Shown here one piece after another: positions 11,602-22,639 of a DNA stretch of 64,000 nt (the stretch's first letter is position 1; the number at the start of each line of letters is the position of its first letter). Position numbers and translations under genes: made by a program. A model generated the notes under the pieces. The model searched no databases, had not been told where the DNA came from, and saw nothing but the letters and a program-made list of their open reading frames with translations. Source of the stretch: Gymnopus androsaceus JB14 (Eukaryota; Basidiomycota; Agaricomycetes; Agaricales; Omphalotaceae); assembly GCA_009733575.1 (NCBI GenBank), contig ML769664.1:1-64000 (forward strand). The letters are read 5' to 3'.

Positions 11602-13398
11602 CTAAATCTTCCCATTGGCACTTCCCTCGTTCAAAAACTTGATTGCCTTCATCAAGTCTTCATCCACATCATCCTCCATCCAAGACCATCCTTTCGTAAA
11701 GGTATCACAAAGGATAGATATCTGCTCAGGAGCCAAGGCCTGACCCATAGTCTTAATATTCTCAAATCCAGGAGCGTTCAATTCGTAGAAAAAGCCCTGC
11801 TTTCGAGCAGTCCTTTGGATTCTGTTTCCGACGGGCTGCCGAACATGGTTATAGGCCTGGAGGACTTCAAGGGGTTTCTGGGAGCTACTGGCGAGCAGTT
11901 TTCCCAATACGTATCCATCCTAAGTGAAGGGTGAGTGTATATCTCTTTCGAAATATCTCTGCGTACTCACATCCATTGCTTGGCCAGCGCCCGCTCCCAA
12001 GTGAGGTGTCATATTATGAGCTATGGAACAAACGGCATGAGGGATAGCATCGCTATTGTCTTCCGTATACTCACCTGCATCTCCAACTAGAGCTATTCGG
12101 CGAGAAACGTATGTCTTCATTGGGCGTAAATCTCTGATCGCCCAGCGCGAAGGTTTTTCAATGCTCTTGGTACCAGATCAGTATCCAGCTCCGAATACTA
12201 GTGCTTCAGCTCACTCACACCAAGCAACTGCATAACTTCTTCCTCCCATCCGGAGAACTCCTCGAGAACTTCTTCGGTCGTCGAGTCCCGTATTTCTACT
12301 AGATCATCGAGTGGTTTTCCTTCGTTTTCTACGTTCGACACAAATGCCACGACGTTGATGATACGGCCTGCGCTAATTGGATAGACGACTAGAAAAAAGA
12401 CAATCAATACACACCCCATCTTCAACCGCCGAACTTGCCTATGTGCTACAAGCGCTAGCAATCAATACGCATGGCTCAAATCGATAATCGGCAAACTTAC
12501 CTTGCTTTTACCGCAATACTGTTGACCAAAAAGTGAGCGTAGCTCTCCATCCAATAACCGATTTGGCTTACAATGATTGGCTCTTCCAGAGTTCTATGAT
12601 TCGGGTACGACTTCGCAAAAGTCTCCTTGGGAATCAAACCTCGAAAAGCATCGGTTCCCGTGTAGAATATTCCCTCACCAGGGAATGCCCCTCGGGCTAC
12701 GGATTTGATACCGTCGCCGGCGATGAGAATGTCGACCTCCTTTTCCACCCCATTCTTGAACAAAAGCTTAACGGAATCTTCTCCCTCTTCACAGTGAGTG
12801 AGACGGTGAGATAGATGTATGTTGCAGAATTTGGGATGTGGTTGAGAAGGGTCTTTTGAAGTTCTTGACGATGGAAACAGAGCGCACCGCCTATAAGTAT
12901 ATCATGAGTAAGACCTTCAACCATACTTGAAGTAAGAACTAACAGACCTTTGGAATATAGTTCGTGGAATGTAAACCCATCTTTTCGATCACCCATTCGG
13001 AATTTGAATGCTAGTTCTGCGAATGTACATGGGATTACTTATTGTCCTTTAGAGATCGGATCACTGCAATGCTTACTCTGCTCCTGGCTGTATCCTCTTT
13101 GAGCAACGCTATCAAGTCCTCCTGCAACCCCAAAGACTTGAGCAACTCCCATGTTCGAGGCCATATTCCTATCCCTGCACCGATCTCGGTGATCTGGGCC
13201 GCTTGCTCGTACAGGTTAATTTCGATGTTACTCTCAGGACAATCTTTGAGTGCCACGGCACATGTCAAGCCTGCGATACCACCTCCACTAGAATGTGACA
13301 ATGTCAAAACCCAGTAGCCGTTTCCCACTGGGACCGGAAACAAACACTCACACTATCGCTACACGGAGTTTCTTCGAGTTGCTGGTGAGAGAGTGCAT
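11602..13398 (-). pseudogene. FAD-dependent monooxygenase (salicylate-hydroxylase type), tandem copy A, frameshifted
   Basis: Exon 1 (13352-13398) reads MHSLTSNSKKLRVAIV and splices in frame to GGGIAGLTCAVALKD, forming the Rossmann GxGxxG FAD-binding motif; exon 2 continues LYEQAAQITEIGAGIGIWPRTWELL. Later blocks are ALCFHRQELQKTLLNHI, EVDILIAGDGIKSVAR with the second FAD motif GD(G), and a C-terminus VLQAYNHVRQPVGNRIQ. Compared with copy B, one base is missing near 13087-13097 and another near 12828-12838; either would break the protein. Enzymes of this group hydroxylate aromatic substrates with NAD(P)H; the substrate here is unknown. The same intron positions and order in copy B show tandem duplication. 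Confidence 0.78.
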
Positions 13399-13399
13399 T

Positions 13400-14618
13400 G
13401 GGGCAAGTGATGATTTTTGTGTCTACTGCGACCAACTGAGCCTCCTTTATAGATTTTTCGATTTCGGTAAAATGTTCTCTGTGATATCATGATGATGATG
13501 ATAAAATCATGTGTCCGTTCACAGTTTTACCGCACTACGAAGCTCTAATGACTATCTACATACATAACAAAGAAGTATACAAATTATCCGCTCGGACTCC
13601 AGTTCGTTGTAAGTTTTTATTAGCTACTAAGCTCCGATGACTAGGACAACAGTTGCACAGCACAGCTTTCAAGTTGCTTTCAAAGAATGAAGACAAAGAA
13701 GTATACAAATCATCCGCTGCGACTCCAGCTCGTTATAATCTTTTTGTAATTTACCGTAAAGCTACTAAGCTCCAATGACTAGGATCGCAGTTTTTCTGAG
13801 CTCTTACAACCTCGGTAGAGCGGTAGAATGCGTTGAGAACCGTACGATTTAGCTGCGGAGCCACTCAGGGAGAAGGAAAGTTGACGAGCCGTACGGCCTT
13901 GATCCCAGGTAAATAATCAACATACTTCCCGATAAATTTTGTTGACTGAAGGATGCGAGCTTACAGTGAAATAGGATTTATGAAGGTATCCTGTGTCGAC
14001 CGGGAATGAGAACATTACCAGTACAAAAAAAGCCGTACGGCCTTGGTCCCAGGTAAATATTTGACGCACTGATAATTTTGGTTGACTGAAAGATGCGAAC
14101 TTGAAGCAAAATAGGATTTACTATGAAGGTATCCTGTGTCGTTCGGGAGCAGTGAAAGCATTACCAGTAGAGTCTATTCGGCCGCGGAGTTTGGGGCCAG
14201 ACTCCTTTCTGAACCTTTGCTTGATCTATCTTCCCGTTCTCCTCTATGCAATATAGCCAACACGAGTCAGTGGTCACAGCTCAAGATCATGATATCGTCG
14301 ACATCGAAGCTCTGACTAAAGTCACGGACTCATATTCTGACGAGCTCTCAAATTCTGAGAGCTGAAGATGGCTTGGAGCAGTCGCAGTTGGAACGTGCTA
14401 AGTACTTCTTTGGTTCGTGAGCGATTTTTTTTTGTGAGGTAGGCTCACAATCCAGTAAACGCAGTTCTACGTATCGCATCTGTTCCATTCATCCAAGGGC
14501 GCCAGAATATCGCGCTCAATGACTATTCGACACTAGGAGTGAGCATTTGGACTACGACATGTTTTAGCTGTATAGATGCTGGCTTCATTTCCGTCTTCGC
14601 TTATTATAATTTATAGTC
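13400..14618. repeat. Intergenic region with two degenerate tandem duplications
   Basis: Two kinds of repeats are seen between the monooxygenase copies. A unit with GTATACAAAT(T/C)ATCCGCT...CTACTAAGCTCC occurs near 13575-13645 and 13701-13785. A unit of about 140 bases with GCCGTACGGCCTTG(A/G)TCCCAGG...GGTATCCTGTGTCG occurs at about 13888-14028 and 14030-14170. No gene is recognised. The duplications may have accompanied the gene duplication, but they are not part of the coding copies. Confidence 0.6.
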
Positions 14619-16385
14619 TCAAAATCCCTCGGTTAAAAGCTTTATCGCCTCCGTCAAGCCTTCATCTGGATCATCCTCCCTCCACGACCATGCTCTTGCA
14701 AAGTTCTCTCGTAGGAGAGATATTTGCTCTGGAGCCAAGGCCTCACCCGAGGTTGTAATATTCTCAAATCCGGGCGAGTTCAATTCGTAGTGAAAGCCCT
14801 GCTCACGCGCATTCCTTTGGATTCTGTTTCCGACAGGCTGTCGAACATAATTGTAGGCCTGAAGGACTTCGAGAGGCTTCTGGGAGCTATTGGAGAGCAG
14901 CTTGCCCAATACGTAGCCATCCTAAGTGAATGTGAGTTTACTCAATGTCTTTTTCAAGTCATGTCTGCGCGATCACCTCCATTGCTTGCCCAGCACCTGC
15001 TCCCAAGTGAGGTGTCATGGTGTGGGCTATAGAGCAATGATATGAGGAATAGCGTAGATCTTTTCTTCCGCACACTCACCTGCATCTCCAACTAGGGCTA
15101 TTCGGCGAGAAACGTAGGTCTTCATTGGTGTAGATCTCGTATTGCCCAGCGCGAAGGTTTTTCAATGCTCTTGGTACCCGGTCAGTACAGAGTTTCGAAT
15201 ATCAGAGTATAAGCATCACTCACGCCAAGTAGCTGTATGACTTCTTCCTCCCATCCGGAGAAATGCTCGAGACTTCCACAGTCGTCGCCTCCTTTATGTC
15301 TAGACCATCGAGAGGTTTGCCTTCATTCTCCACTTTGGACACAAAGGCAACGACGTTGATGATTTGGCCTCCGCTAATTGGAAAGACAACTAATCAAAGT
15401 TTATCAATACACACCCCATCTTCAACCGCCGAACTTGCCTATGTGCTAAAAACGCTAGCAATCAATAGACATGGCTCTCATCGATAATTGGCATGCCTAC
15501 CTTGCTTTTACCGCAATACTGCCAATTAGAGGTAAATTTATATGCTCTCCATCTAGTAACCACGTCGGCTTACTATGACAGGTTCTTTTAATGTTCTATG
15601 GTTCGGGTACGACTTCGAAAATGTCTCCTTGGGAATCAAACCTCGAAAAGCATCGGTTCCCGTGTAGAATATTCCTCGTTCACCGGGAACGACTCTCGGG
15701 CTACGGATTTGATACCGTCGGCGGCGATGAGAATATCGACCTCCTCTTCCAATCCATTCTTGAAAAACAGCTTCACGGAATCTTCACCCTCTTCACAGTG
15801 GGTGAAACGGTGAGATAGATGTACGTTGCAAAATTTGGGGATATGGTTGAGAAGCGTTTTTTGAAGCTCTTGACGATGAAAACAAACCGCACCGCCTGTA
15901 AGTACTATATCATGAGTCAATCCTATTTGAAGTAACAACTCACGGACATTTGGAATATAGCTCGTAGAATGTGAATCCATCTTTTCGATCACTTATTCGG
16001 TATCTGCATGCTAGCGCTGGCCATGGGATTACTTATTAGCTTCTAGAGATCCGAAATGACTGCAATACTTACTTGGTTCCTCGCTGTACTCCTCTTTAAG
16101 CAGTGCTATCAAGTCCTGTTGCACTCCCAGAGACTTGAGCAACTCCCATGTCCGAGGCCACAGTCTGATCCCAGCACCGATCTCGGTGATCTGAGCTGCC
16201 TGCTCGTACAGATTAATCTCGATGTTACTATCAGGACAATCCTTGAGCGCCACGGCACATGTCAAGCCTGCGATTCCACCTCCACTGCATGGAAAGAAGT
16301 ATGTCAAGGACCAGTTACACCGAAACGTGAACACTCACACTATCGCTACACGGAGTTTTTTTGAGTTGGAAATGCTAGAGTGCAT
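14619..16385 (-). pseudogene. FAD-dependent monooxygenase, tandem copy B, frameshifted
   Basis: Same exon layout as copy A, about 1.2 kb further right. Exon 1 (from 16385) reads MHSSISNSKKLRVAIV and joins to GGGIAGLTCAVALKD. The second intron splices cleanly to LACRYRISDRKDGFTFYELY, followed by GGAVCFHRQELQKTLLNHI and EVDILIAADGIKSVAR. A single-base shift near 15681-15692 ends the long frame just after ESFP, while downstream sequence still matches copy A in another frame (TGTDAFRG-type block). The C-terminus VLQAYNYVRQPVGNRIQ...LTEAIKLLTEGF remains open. The two copies therefore carry different disruptions. Either both are dying or the assembly has local indels. Confidence 0.75.
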
Positions 16386-16685
16386 TGGGAAAGTGATTTG
16401 TTGACGCTCCGACCAGTCTTTAAAGGTTCTCACATCATAAATGATGTCATGTGTCTGAAATACCTAATTTTACTGCAGTACATATATATAGAGGTTCCCA
16501 GGGTAGAACAAGGAGCAAAGACATTAAAAAAGTAGATAGTTTACCCACTCTGTTCACTCAAGCCTCAACAAATGATGTGAATCATACTGTTACGTTTTGG
16601 GTAGGAGGTAGTAGTGGTCAAGTGGTATACAATATCATGCCATTTGTAGACCAGCAATAGATCACTCAGAATCAAGTATGTTATA

Positions 16686-17057
16686 CTACTGTACTCTTCG
16701 ACCAAGTGTTCAGTCACGTGTCACATCAGCCAAAATGAACAGTTCACAGAAGGGTGTCACTGGTCACTTGGGGTTGTGAACACTGTGACAACCAAAACAA
16801 AACAAAAAATTCTTGAAAAAGTTCAAAAAATACTTTTAAAAAACTCAAATTTTCCTCAGTGTACATATAAACAAGCAGAAATAGTTTCAAATAAGTAAAA
16901 TGAAGATCATATTGTGAAATAAGTACAGATAATCACCAGAATCACTCCAGTGAATAGTTCCAGCTTGGTCACAGGTCACTGTGATCTGTGAACACTAGAT
17001 TCTGAACAGGTAGGTCACTTGTCACACCCGTGAACACTTGGTCGGAGAGTACAGTAG
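16686..17057. mobile_element. MITE with TA target duplication (Tc1/mariner type)
   Basis: The ends are CTACTGTACTCTTCGACCAA on the left and, reverse-complemented, CTACTGTACTCTCCGACCAA on the right, continuing to AGTGTTCA with one mismatch in 27 bases. TA flanks both ends (16684-16685 and 17058-17059). The 372-base interior has no ORF but carries further GTCAC/GTGAC half-repeats. TA duplication and size fit a non-autonomous Tc1/mariner-like element. Confidence 0.75.
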
Positions 17058-17329
17058 TAGCATTCAATGATTGCCCATATGATAACAGCATGATTTCATG
17101 AATATTCTGCTACAGATTTGCTCTCACAGGCCAGGGAAACCATTCAAATGAATAATATATTCAGTATTGAACAAGACATGACAGTCAGTAAAAGATGATG
17201 TTGCTATGAAATCCACAGAAGTCTACAGCAATCCACAGCCACCCATAGCATCTTGCAGCTCCATACAGAGGGGGGACCTTGCTATGGGCTCTATGAGTAC
17301 TGTGGGTTCTGTACAGAACACCCAGGTCC

Positions 17330-17560
17330 TGATGTTGCATCTAACTCTTCAACAGTGTTAGGTAGGAGTGAAAATCTAGGTGTACCAGGTTGTGAGACAA
17401 TAAGGATGTTGCCTGATTTTTGCTTGAGTTTGGGAGTAGGTAAAATCTGAAATATTGGCCCACCATATATCCCTGCTGCATGAAGCGGGAGAAGGTTAAG
17501 TGGTCCTGTTGCACACCAGGTAATATGAGCAATGTAATCTTGACTGTAATCATGTAGCTA
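17330..17560 (-). pseudogene. CHAT-domain fragment of a TPR-CHAT gene
   Basis: The minus strand reads TGPLNLLPLHAAGIYGGP, then ILIVSQPGTPRFSLLPNTVEE-type sequence. It matches, base for base over most of its length, the CHAT region at 59460-59700 of the large TPR-CHAT gene. It lacks the catalytic His and Cys blocks and any TPR units. Its left border abuts a CTATGG-rich repeat near 17255-17330. Confidence 0.8.
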
Positions 17561-17658
17561 GTTTGTAGCTAGTAAAATGGAACATTATCAGAGAATGTAA
17601 GAGCTCAGAATACTAAACCTTACATTGGCAAGACCTGGGTAATTGTCATAGCAGTTTA

Positions 17659-17887
17659 CTCGTAGGCGCCGAAAAAAAAACGGTCCGGAAAATACTGGTG
17701 GTTTGAATTATTAAGGCTGGTTTGAGCAAACAAAGGTCACACAAAATTTTGAGTGGGGGGACATCTGTATCAATTGTATATCTATACCCCGAGCCTAGAA
17801 AACAGGGAGATGAAGACTGTAAATTATGGAACAGAGGCTAATTAACAAGGACAGGTTTATTTCCCGGTCCATTTGGGCGCCTACGAG
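17659..17887. mobile_element. Short MITE with CTCGTAGGCGCC ends
   Basis: Perfect 12-base terminal inverted repeats CTCGTAGGCGCC are flanked by TA on both sides (17657-17658, 17888-17889). Inside the ends, ACGGTCCGGAAAATA on the left is mirrored by ATGGACCGGGAAATA on the right. The 229-base length and absence of an ORF fit a non-autonomous Tc1/mariner-like element, different in sequence from the neighbour at 16686. Confidence 0.75.
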
Positions 17888-18171
17888 TATAGAAGTTATA
17901 GTAGGCATAGAGATGTACAGCACTATGAAGTACTATGAGCTACTATAGGATGGTATAGACTGTCAGCATATGTCAAATATGTCAAACAATGCTGTATACT
18001 ATCAAGGACTTATAAAATGAATGGCATTCAACTCAAAGAACTTGAATTTCTTCCTCCCTCTTGTCTATTCCCTCCTCAAGTCAGTTCAACTTGTCTTCAG
18101 TGCTGCAACCCAGTAAGTTCTTACCTTTGTTCATTGATCTTCAATTCTAACTTATTTATTAGACTTACATA

Positions 18172-18437
18172 TGTGAAATTCCTATAGACTACGTGAGTAC
18201 AACGAGGGCTATAGGTAAAGTCAGCAAAGTGTAGCGAACAATAAATAAGAAGCTTACCCTCAGTTCGAGATGATGGAACTGAGGGAACCGAGGAATCGAC
18301 GTGCCAAGGTTTATATAGTACGGGAAACGGCACGTCGGTAAACAATATAAACAAATACCAAATAAGAAGATAGAACCGGAAAAGGAAAATCTAACCAAAC
18401 ACACGATGCCACACTAAACGCCCGTCAACATTTAACA
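18172..18437 (-). repeat. 3' LTR of the Copia element
   Basis: The block runs TGTGAAATTCC to CATTTAACA on the plus strand (TG...CA). It is 266 bases and aligns to the LTR at 29450-29777 with few substitutions. The polypurine tract lies directly beside it at 18438-18449. A TATA-like AATAAATAAG and other promoter-like AT-rich motifs occur inside. Confidence 0.92.
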
Positions 18438-21400
18438 CTCCCCCTGGCGTCGTTATACCACCAATCTAAACCCAATGCAGAAACGATTCGACGGTGCTTC
18501 TCTCTCAATAACGCCTTGGTCATAATGTCGGCAAGGTTCTGAGAAGATGCCACCGGATACACTGATACCTGTCCTTCTTTGACAGCGTCCCGAATAAAGA
18601 AGTATCAAATATCGATGTGCTTCGCCAAATCGTGCCCCTTGGTCGTCTCCGACAACGCAATCGCCCCGAGGTTATCAACCAGTAGGCCCATCGGACCTCC
18701 CATATCCAAATCCACTTCCCGCAACCAACTCGACATCCAGATGGCTTGCTGGACGCATTTCAACAACGTGATATATTCGGACTCTGTTGATGATAAAGAA
18801 ACCAAGTTCTGTTTCTTTGAAGCCCAAGCAACGGGACAGCCATTCATCAAGAAGATATACCCGGAAGTCGATTGACAAGTAGCTTTGCAACCAGCCCAGT
18901 CCGCATCTGAGTAACCCACGGTCATGACCTTCTTGTCCACGATTGGTTTGTACTTCACTCCGTAATGAATCGTCATCAGGATATAGCGGCATAGCTTGAT
19001 GAGAAGGTCCCAGTCCTCAGGGAATGGCTCGTTTTGAATAGTCGCCAAGCTGGAACATGCGAAACTGATGTCTGGTCTGCTACACCCACCTCCCCATTGA
19101 CAACAACCCAGTAATCCTCGGTACGGCTTGTCATTCATGAATGCGTCATCCTCCCTTGAACGTTTTCCTTGAGCAGGGATGGAATAACCGGGAGGGAAAG
19201 GAGTGTAAAGTGGCTGAAGGTCGTCAAGAATACCAAAGTATTTGAACGCTTTGAGGAAGAATGGGGCCTGTGTAACGCCAATCGAGCCATCCGGTAAATA
19301 GTCGATTGTCAATCCAAGGAGTACGTTCTTATCCTTGACGTCCTTTAGGTCCCATATCCGGAATCCGTGGATTGCGTCCTCTGCCTCCTTCCTATCTGTC
19401 GAAGCTGCAAAGATATCGTCGGTGTGCACGGATGCGATAGTTCTGCGACCAGAGCCAGGGTCGTATTGGGATCCTCCCTGAGACCACCTATTTCCGCTTC
19501 CATAGCAGGGACCCACTTCTCAGGATCGCGCATGGCCTCCTTGTACGACGACGGGATAACAATATCACCGCCCCCTTTCACAGCGCTAGCTAGCGCAAGC
19601 ACAGTCTCCTTGCATTCTCTTTGTCTCCGTTCATCCTCCATCACGTTAACCGCCAAAACAGCAATATTTGCCCATTCTAGATCATCCGCCTTGGCACCCT
19701 CTTCATCCCTCAAATAATCGATTGAACGGAGAAGTGCAGGAGAAGGAACGGAGACTCGACCTGAACGCCGAGGAGTCTCAGGAGCGCGTACTGGGGACTG
19801 TGGGCGTTCTTCATCCTCCGCGATAGGAACCTGACCACCAAGCTCTTCTTCAAAAGCATCTTCGAGTACCGCGGACTCATCGACTTGATGGGTCCTCCTC
19901 GGTGTTCCTTCCTCGAATACAACATCCCTTACTAAGTAAACACTCTTCCGTTCTGGATCGTAAACCCTGTAACCTTGTGCACCGAGGTAACTGACCATAA
20001 AGCCACGCCACGCTTGGCGTCCTAACTTCCCTTCCTTCCGGTCTAGGTCCTTCACCCAAACTTTTGATCCCCATTTTTGTAAATGCGACATGTCGAGAAT
20101 ATCGGACCTCTTCCACTTCTGCCATGGAACTTCACCAGGATGGCGCATAGTAGGGATGAAACCTCGGATGTAGCACTGAGCTGCAGCAGCTTCCGCCCAG
20201 AATCTCTTGTCCAGCTCGGAATCCTCCAGCATGGCACGAGTTCCTTCGATTATGGTCCTGTTTGCTCGTTCAACCTGGCCATTTGCCGCTGACGAATCTT
20301 TAGGAACACGTTCGATAACGATACCCTTCTCATTACAAAACTCCTCAAACCACTTGTTGTTGAATTCCCGACCTGAGGTCAATACAAAACACCCGTACTT
20401 TCCTCCCAGTCTGAGTTTCCGCCATGGCTACGAAGACTTTCACCAAGGACAGAATTTTGCAGCGTCCTTCGTAGCAGAGAAGTATGGAAAAGGGATTCCG
20501 GTACCGTCGTTGCATGCTAACATCATGTAGACAGCACCACCGAGACTGGTAGTTTGAGCTCTCCCCCACAAGTCGAGGCTAACGCGATCCAGAGGTTCCG
20601 TCGATGGGATAACAACAGCATCGACGGGTCTCCTGGTAGCTTTAGTTAGCAAGCAGACCTCACACTTCCCGCAAACTGTCATATCCGACACATTCAGACC
20701 TCCAACCAGAGTCTTCTTTGCCATCATACGCACAACATTAATATCTGTGTGTCCGAATCGCACATGCCACATCTCCAATGAACACGGCACATTCAACGAT
20801 CGCGACTTCACGCTAACCGCCACCACAGGTGGCCTCATATCAACAACATCGACCTCGTATAGTTGATGACGAGCTTTCTCAAACGCCAATTTTCCATCGA
20901 CCACCACCTTACCAGTGCTATCGGCAACAGTCAACATCCCACTACCCCACGTTCCGCGATATCCCAGAACGTCCATGGCAGGGAGCGAGAGCAGGTTCAT
21001 CAAAAATGAAGGAGTGTGCAACGCAGGGAAATGCAATTTGTTTATCGTACCACTCGACGTCCATACGTGCATTTCAACAATTCCCCTTCCCTCAATAACG
21101 AACTGACCGCCATCACCCTCCGTAGCCATACGTCCCACTACACGAACGGGAGTATATTCGACGAACATGGATTTGTCGCGTATGCACCATTCTGAGGCAG
21201 CACTGTCAATGTATGTGGGAATGCAATTCAATTTCGAGGACGGATGCAAAGATACAGTAGACAGAACAGTAGGTAGCGTATTGTATAACCAATCATTATC
21301 TACCACGGCAAAACTTTCCCCTCTATGTCTGAAGAGGGTCGAGTTAGGTACCGTAGCATGATGTGGAATAACAAACGCACCACCTCATCCGAAATTGAAA

Positions 21401-22092
21401 GTGGCAGCAGCAACGACTTGCTCGGAACTGGAAGGATCGGAAACGACTGCAGCAGCAGCAGGCCTGTTCGATTCGACACCTCGTTTCCACCAGGCTGGAG
21501 CACGACCCTCGGCACCACCACCAGGCGACCAGCGTTGCTTCTGGCTGTGTCCAGAACGCTTGCAGTTCTCACAAACGAAAGGCTTTCTGGCATAATTGGT
21601 GTTCGTAACTGTGGCGAGAGCGGACGACCTGTCAGACTTGAAACCAGAGGCAAGACAAAGTTGAACGTCGTATTCTTCGAGGAACTGCTTGATTTCCTTA
21701 TATGTGCGCGAACCATGGTTTTGAATAATCCAGAGGTGCAAAGGGATCGGCAAGGAACTGAGGAAGTATCCACGAAGCTCGTCATCGGTAACCGTACAAC
21801 CAGTGTCAGACGCGTCCTGACGTAGAGCTTCTAGTGCACCAAAATGCTTCTCGAAGGCAGTGCCCTCAACGTATTTGAGCTGGCAAAGACGCTCCGTGGA
21901 AAGAGTACGGTTTGCTGCACTCTGTTTCTCGTACTCGTCCGTCAATTTCTCCCACATCTGGTTTGCTGTAAGTTCAGCACCAAGATTAATCGAACGGGGG
22001 TCGCGAATATTCTGGTAGATGATCCCAGCGAGACGACCGTCCCGAAGTTCCCATTCCTGATCAGAAGGGTTTGGCGAGTTAACGGGAGTGGC
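18424..22092 (-). pseudogene. Copia polyprotein (gag C-terminus, protease, integrase, RT/RNaseH), defective
   Basis: Reading leftward: gag from WELRDGRLAGIIYQNIRDP through the zinc-knuckle region CENCKRSGHS (21957-21385); the aspartic protease motif IDSAASEW and GAG-pre-integrase WHVRFGH...CEVCLLTKATRRP (21306-20440); a frameshift near 20450; integrase with FNNKWFEEFCNEKGI and NGQVERANRTIIEG (to 19345); then the end of RT (VHTDDIFAAS in place of YVDDI) and RNaseH DADWAGC...STSGYIF...STESEY. The RT fingers and palm between KWVPAMEAEIGGL and the DD box, roughly 200 residues, are absent. An in-frame TGA at 18605-18607 interrupts KHIDI-YFFIRDAV near the end. The gag start is 7 kb away at 29097-29354. 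Confidence 0.88.
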
Positions 22093-22480
22093 CAGCCTTA
22101 GCTGTTATCCTGACTGCTTGAACCTGGGATATATCCACAATTTAAGAATGCTTGAACAGGGATAATACCTTAGTTGCCAATGGGGCCAATGCACCAGGGA
22201 TATTACCATGCATCCTTAAGAAAGGACAGCCATGGATAAATCCCTAGCAGTCAAGCCCTTGTGACTTCACCGCCCTTCCCAAATGGGACACAGTGCACCC
22301 AGTCTTAATTGGGACTGCGCGCACCCGTGGACCGGAGGCTTTCCGGAACGGCCATAATCTAAGCCAAAATTAATGGCAAGACTATGGCTCGAAACGGTAG
22401 ACCTCTGTGAGTTGGGGAACACATTAAGGCGCAGTCAAGAAGCTTAAACCACTACACCACTTGAGCAATGATATGTGATA
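22093..22480 (-). repeat. Left terminal region with motif array and tRNA-like boxes
   Basis: Motifs GGGATATATCC (22126), AGGGATAATACC (22158), AGGGATATTACC (22196) and GGATAAATCCC (22234) recur every 35-38 bases. On the minus strand further in, GTGGTGTAGTGGTTTAAGC (22440-22465 area) resembles a polymerase III A box, and CGTTTCGAGCC (about 22390) resembles a B box. The layout resembles a tRNA-derived short element reading outward toward the left end. Folding into a true tRNA was not established. Confidence 0.55.
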
Positions 22481-22639
22481 TTCTAATCTATTCATAACGG
22501 CTACATTTTATTCACCACACCTATGTGCTTCCTCGATATAGGAGCATTGACAAAAATGTGAATACAGTTGCGAAACAACATAAGCTTTAGTAGATACCGA
22601 GATACATTATACAAGTAAGGTGCAAAAATCAGATAGTTA

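Noticed and set aside
19367..19717. Plus-strand ORF of 116 codons over the Copia integrase/RT region
   Set aside because: It is antisense to a clearly homologous minus-strand frame and is a shadow of it.
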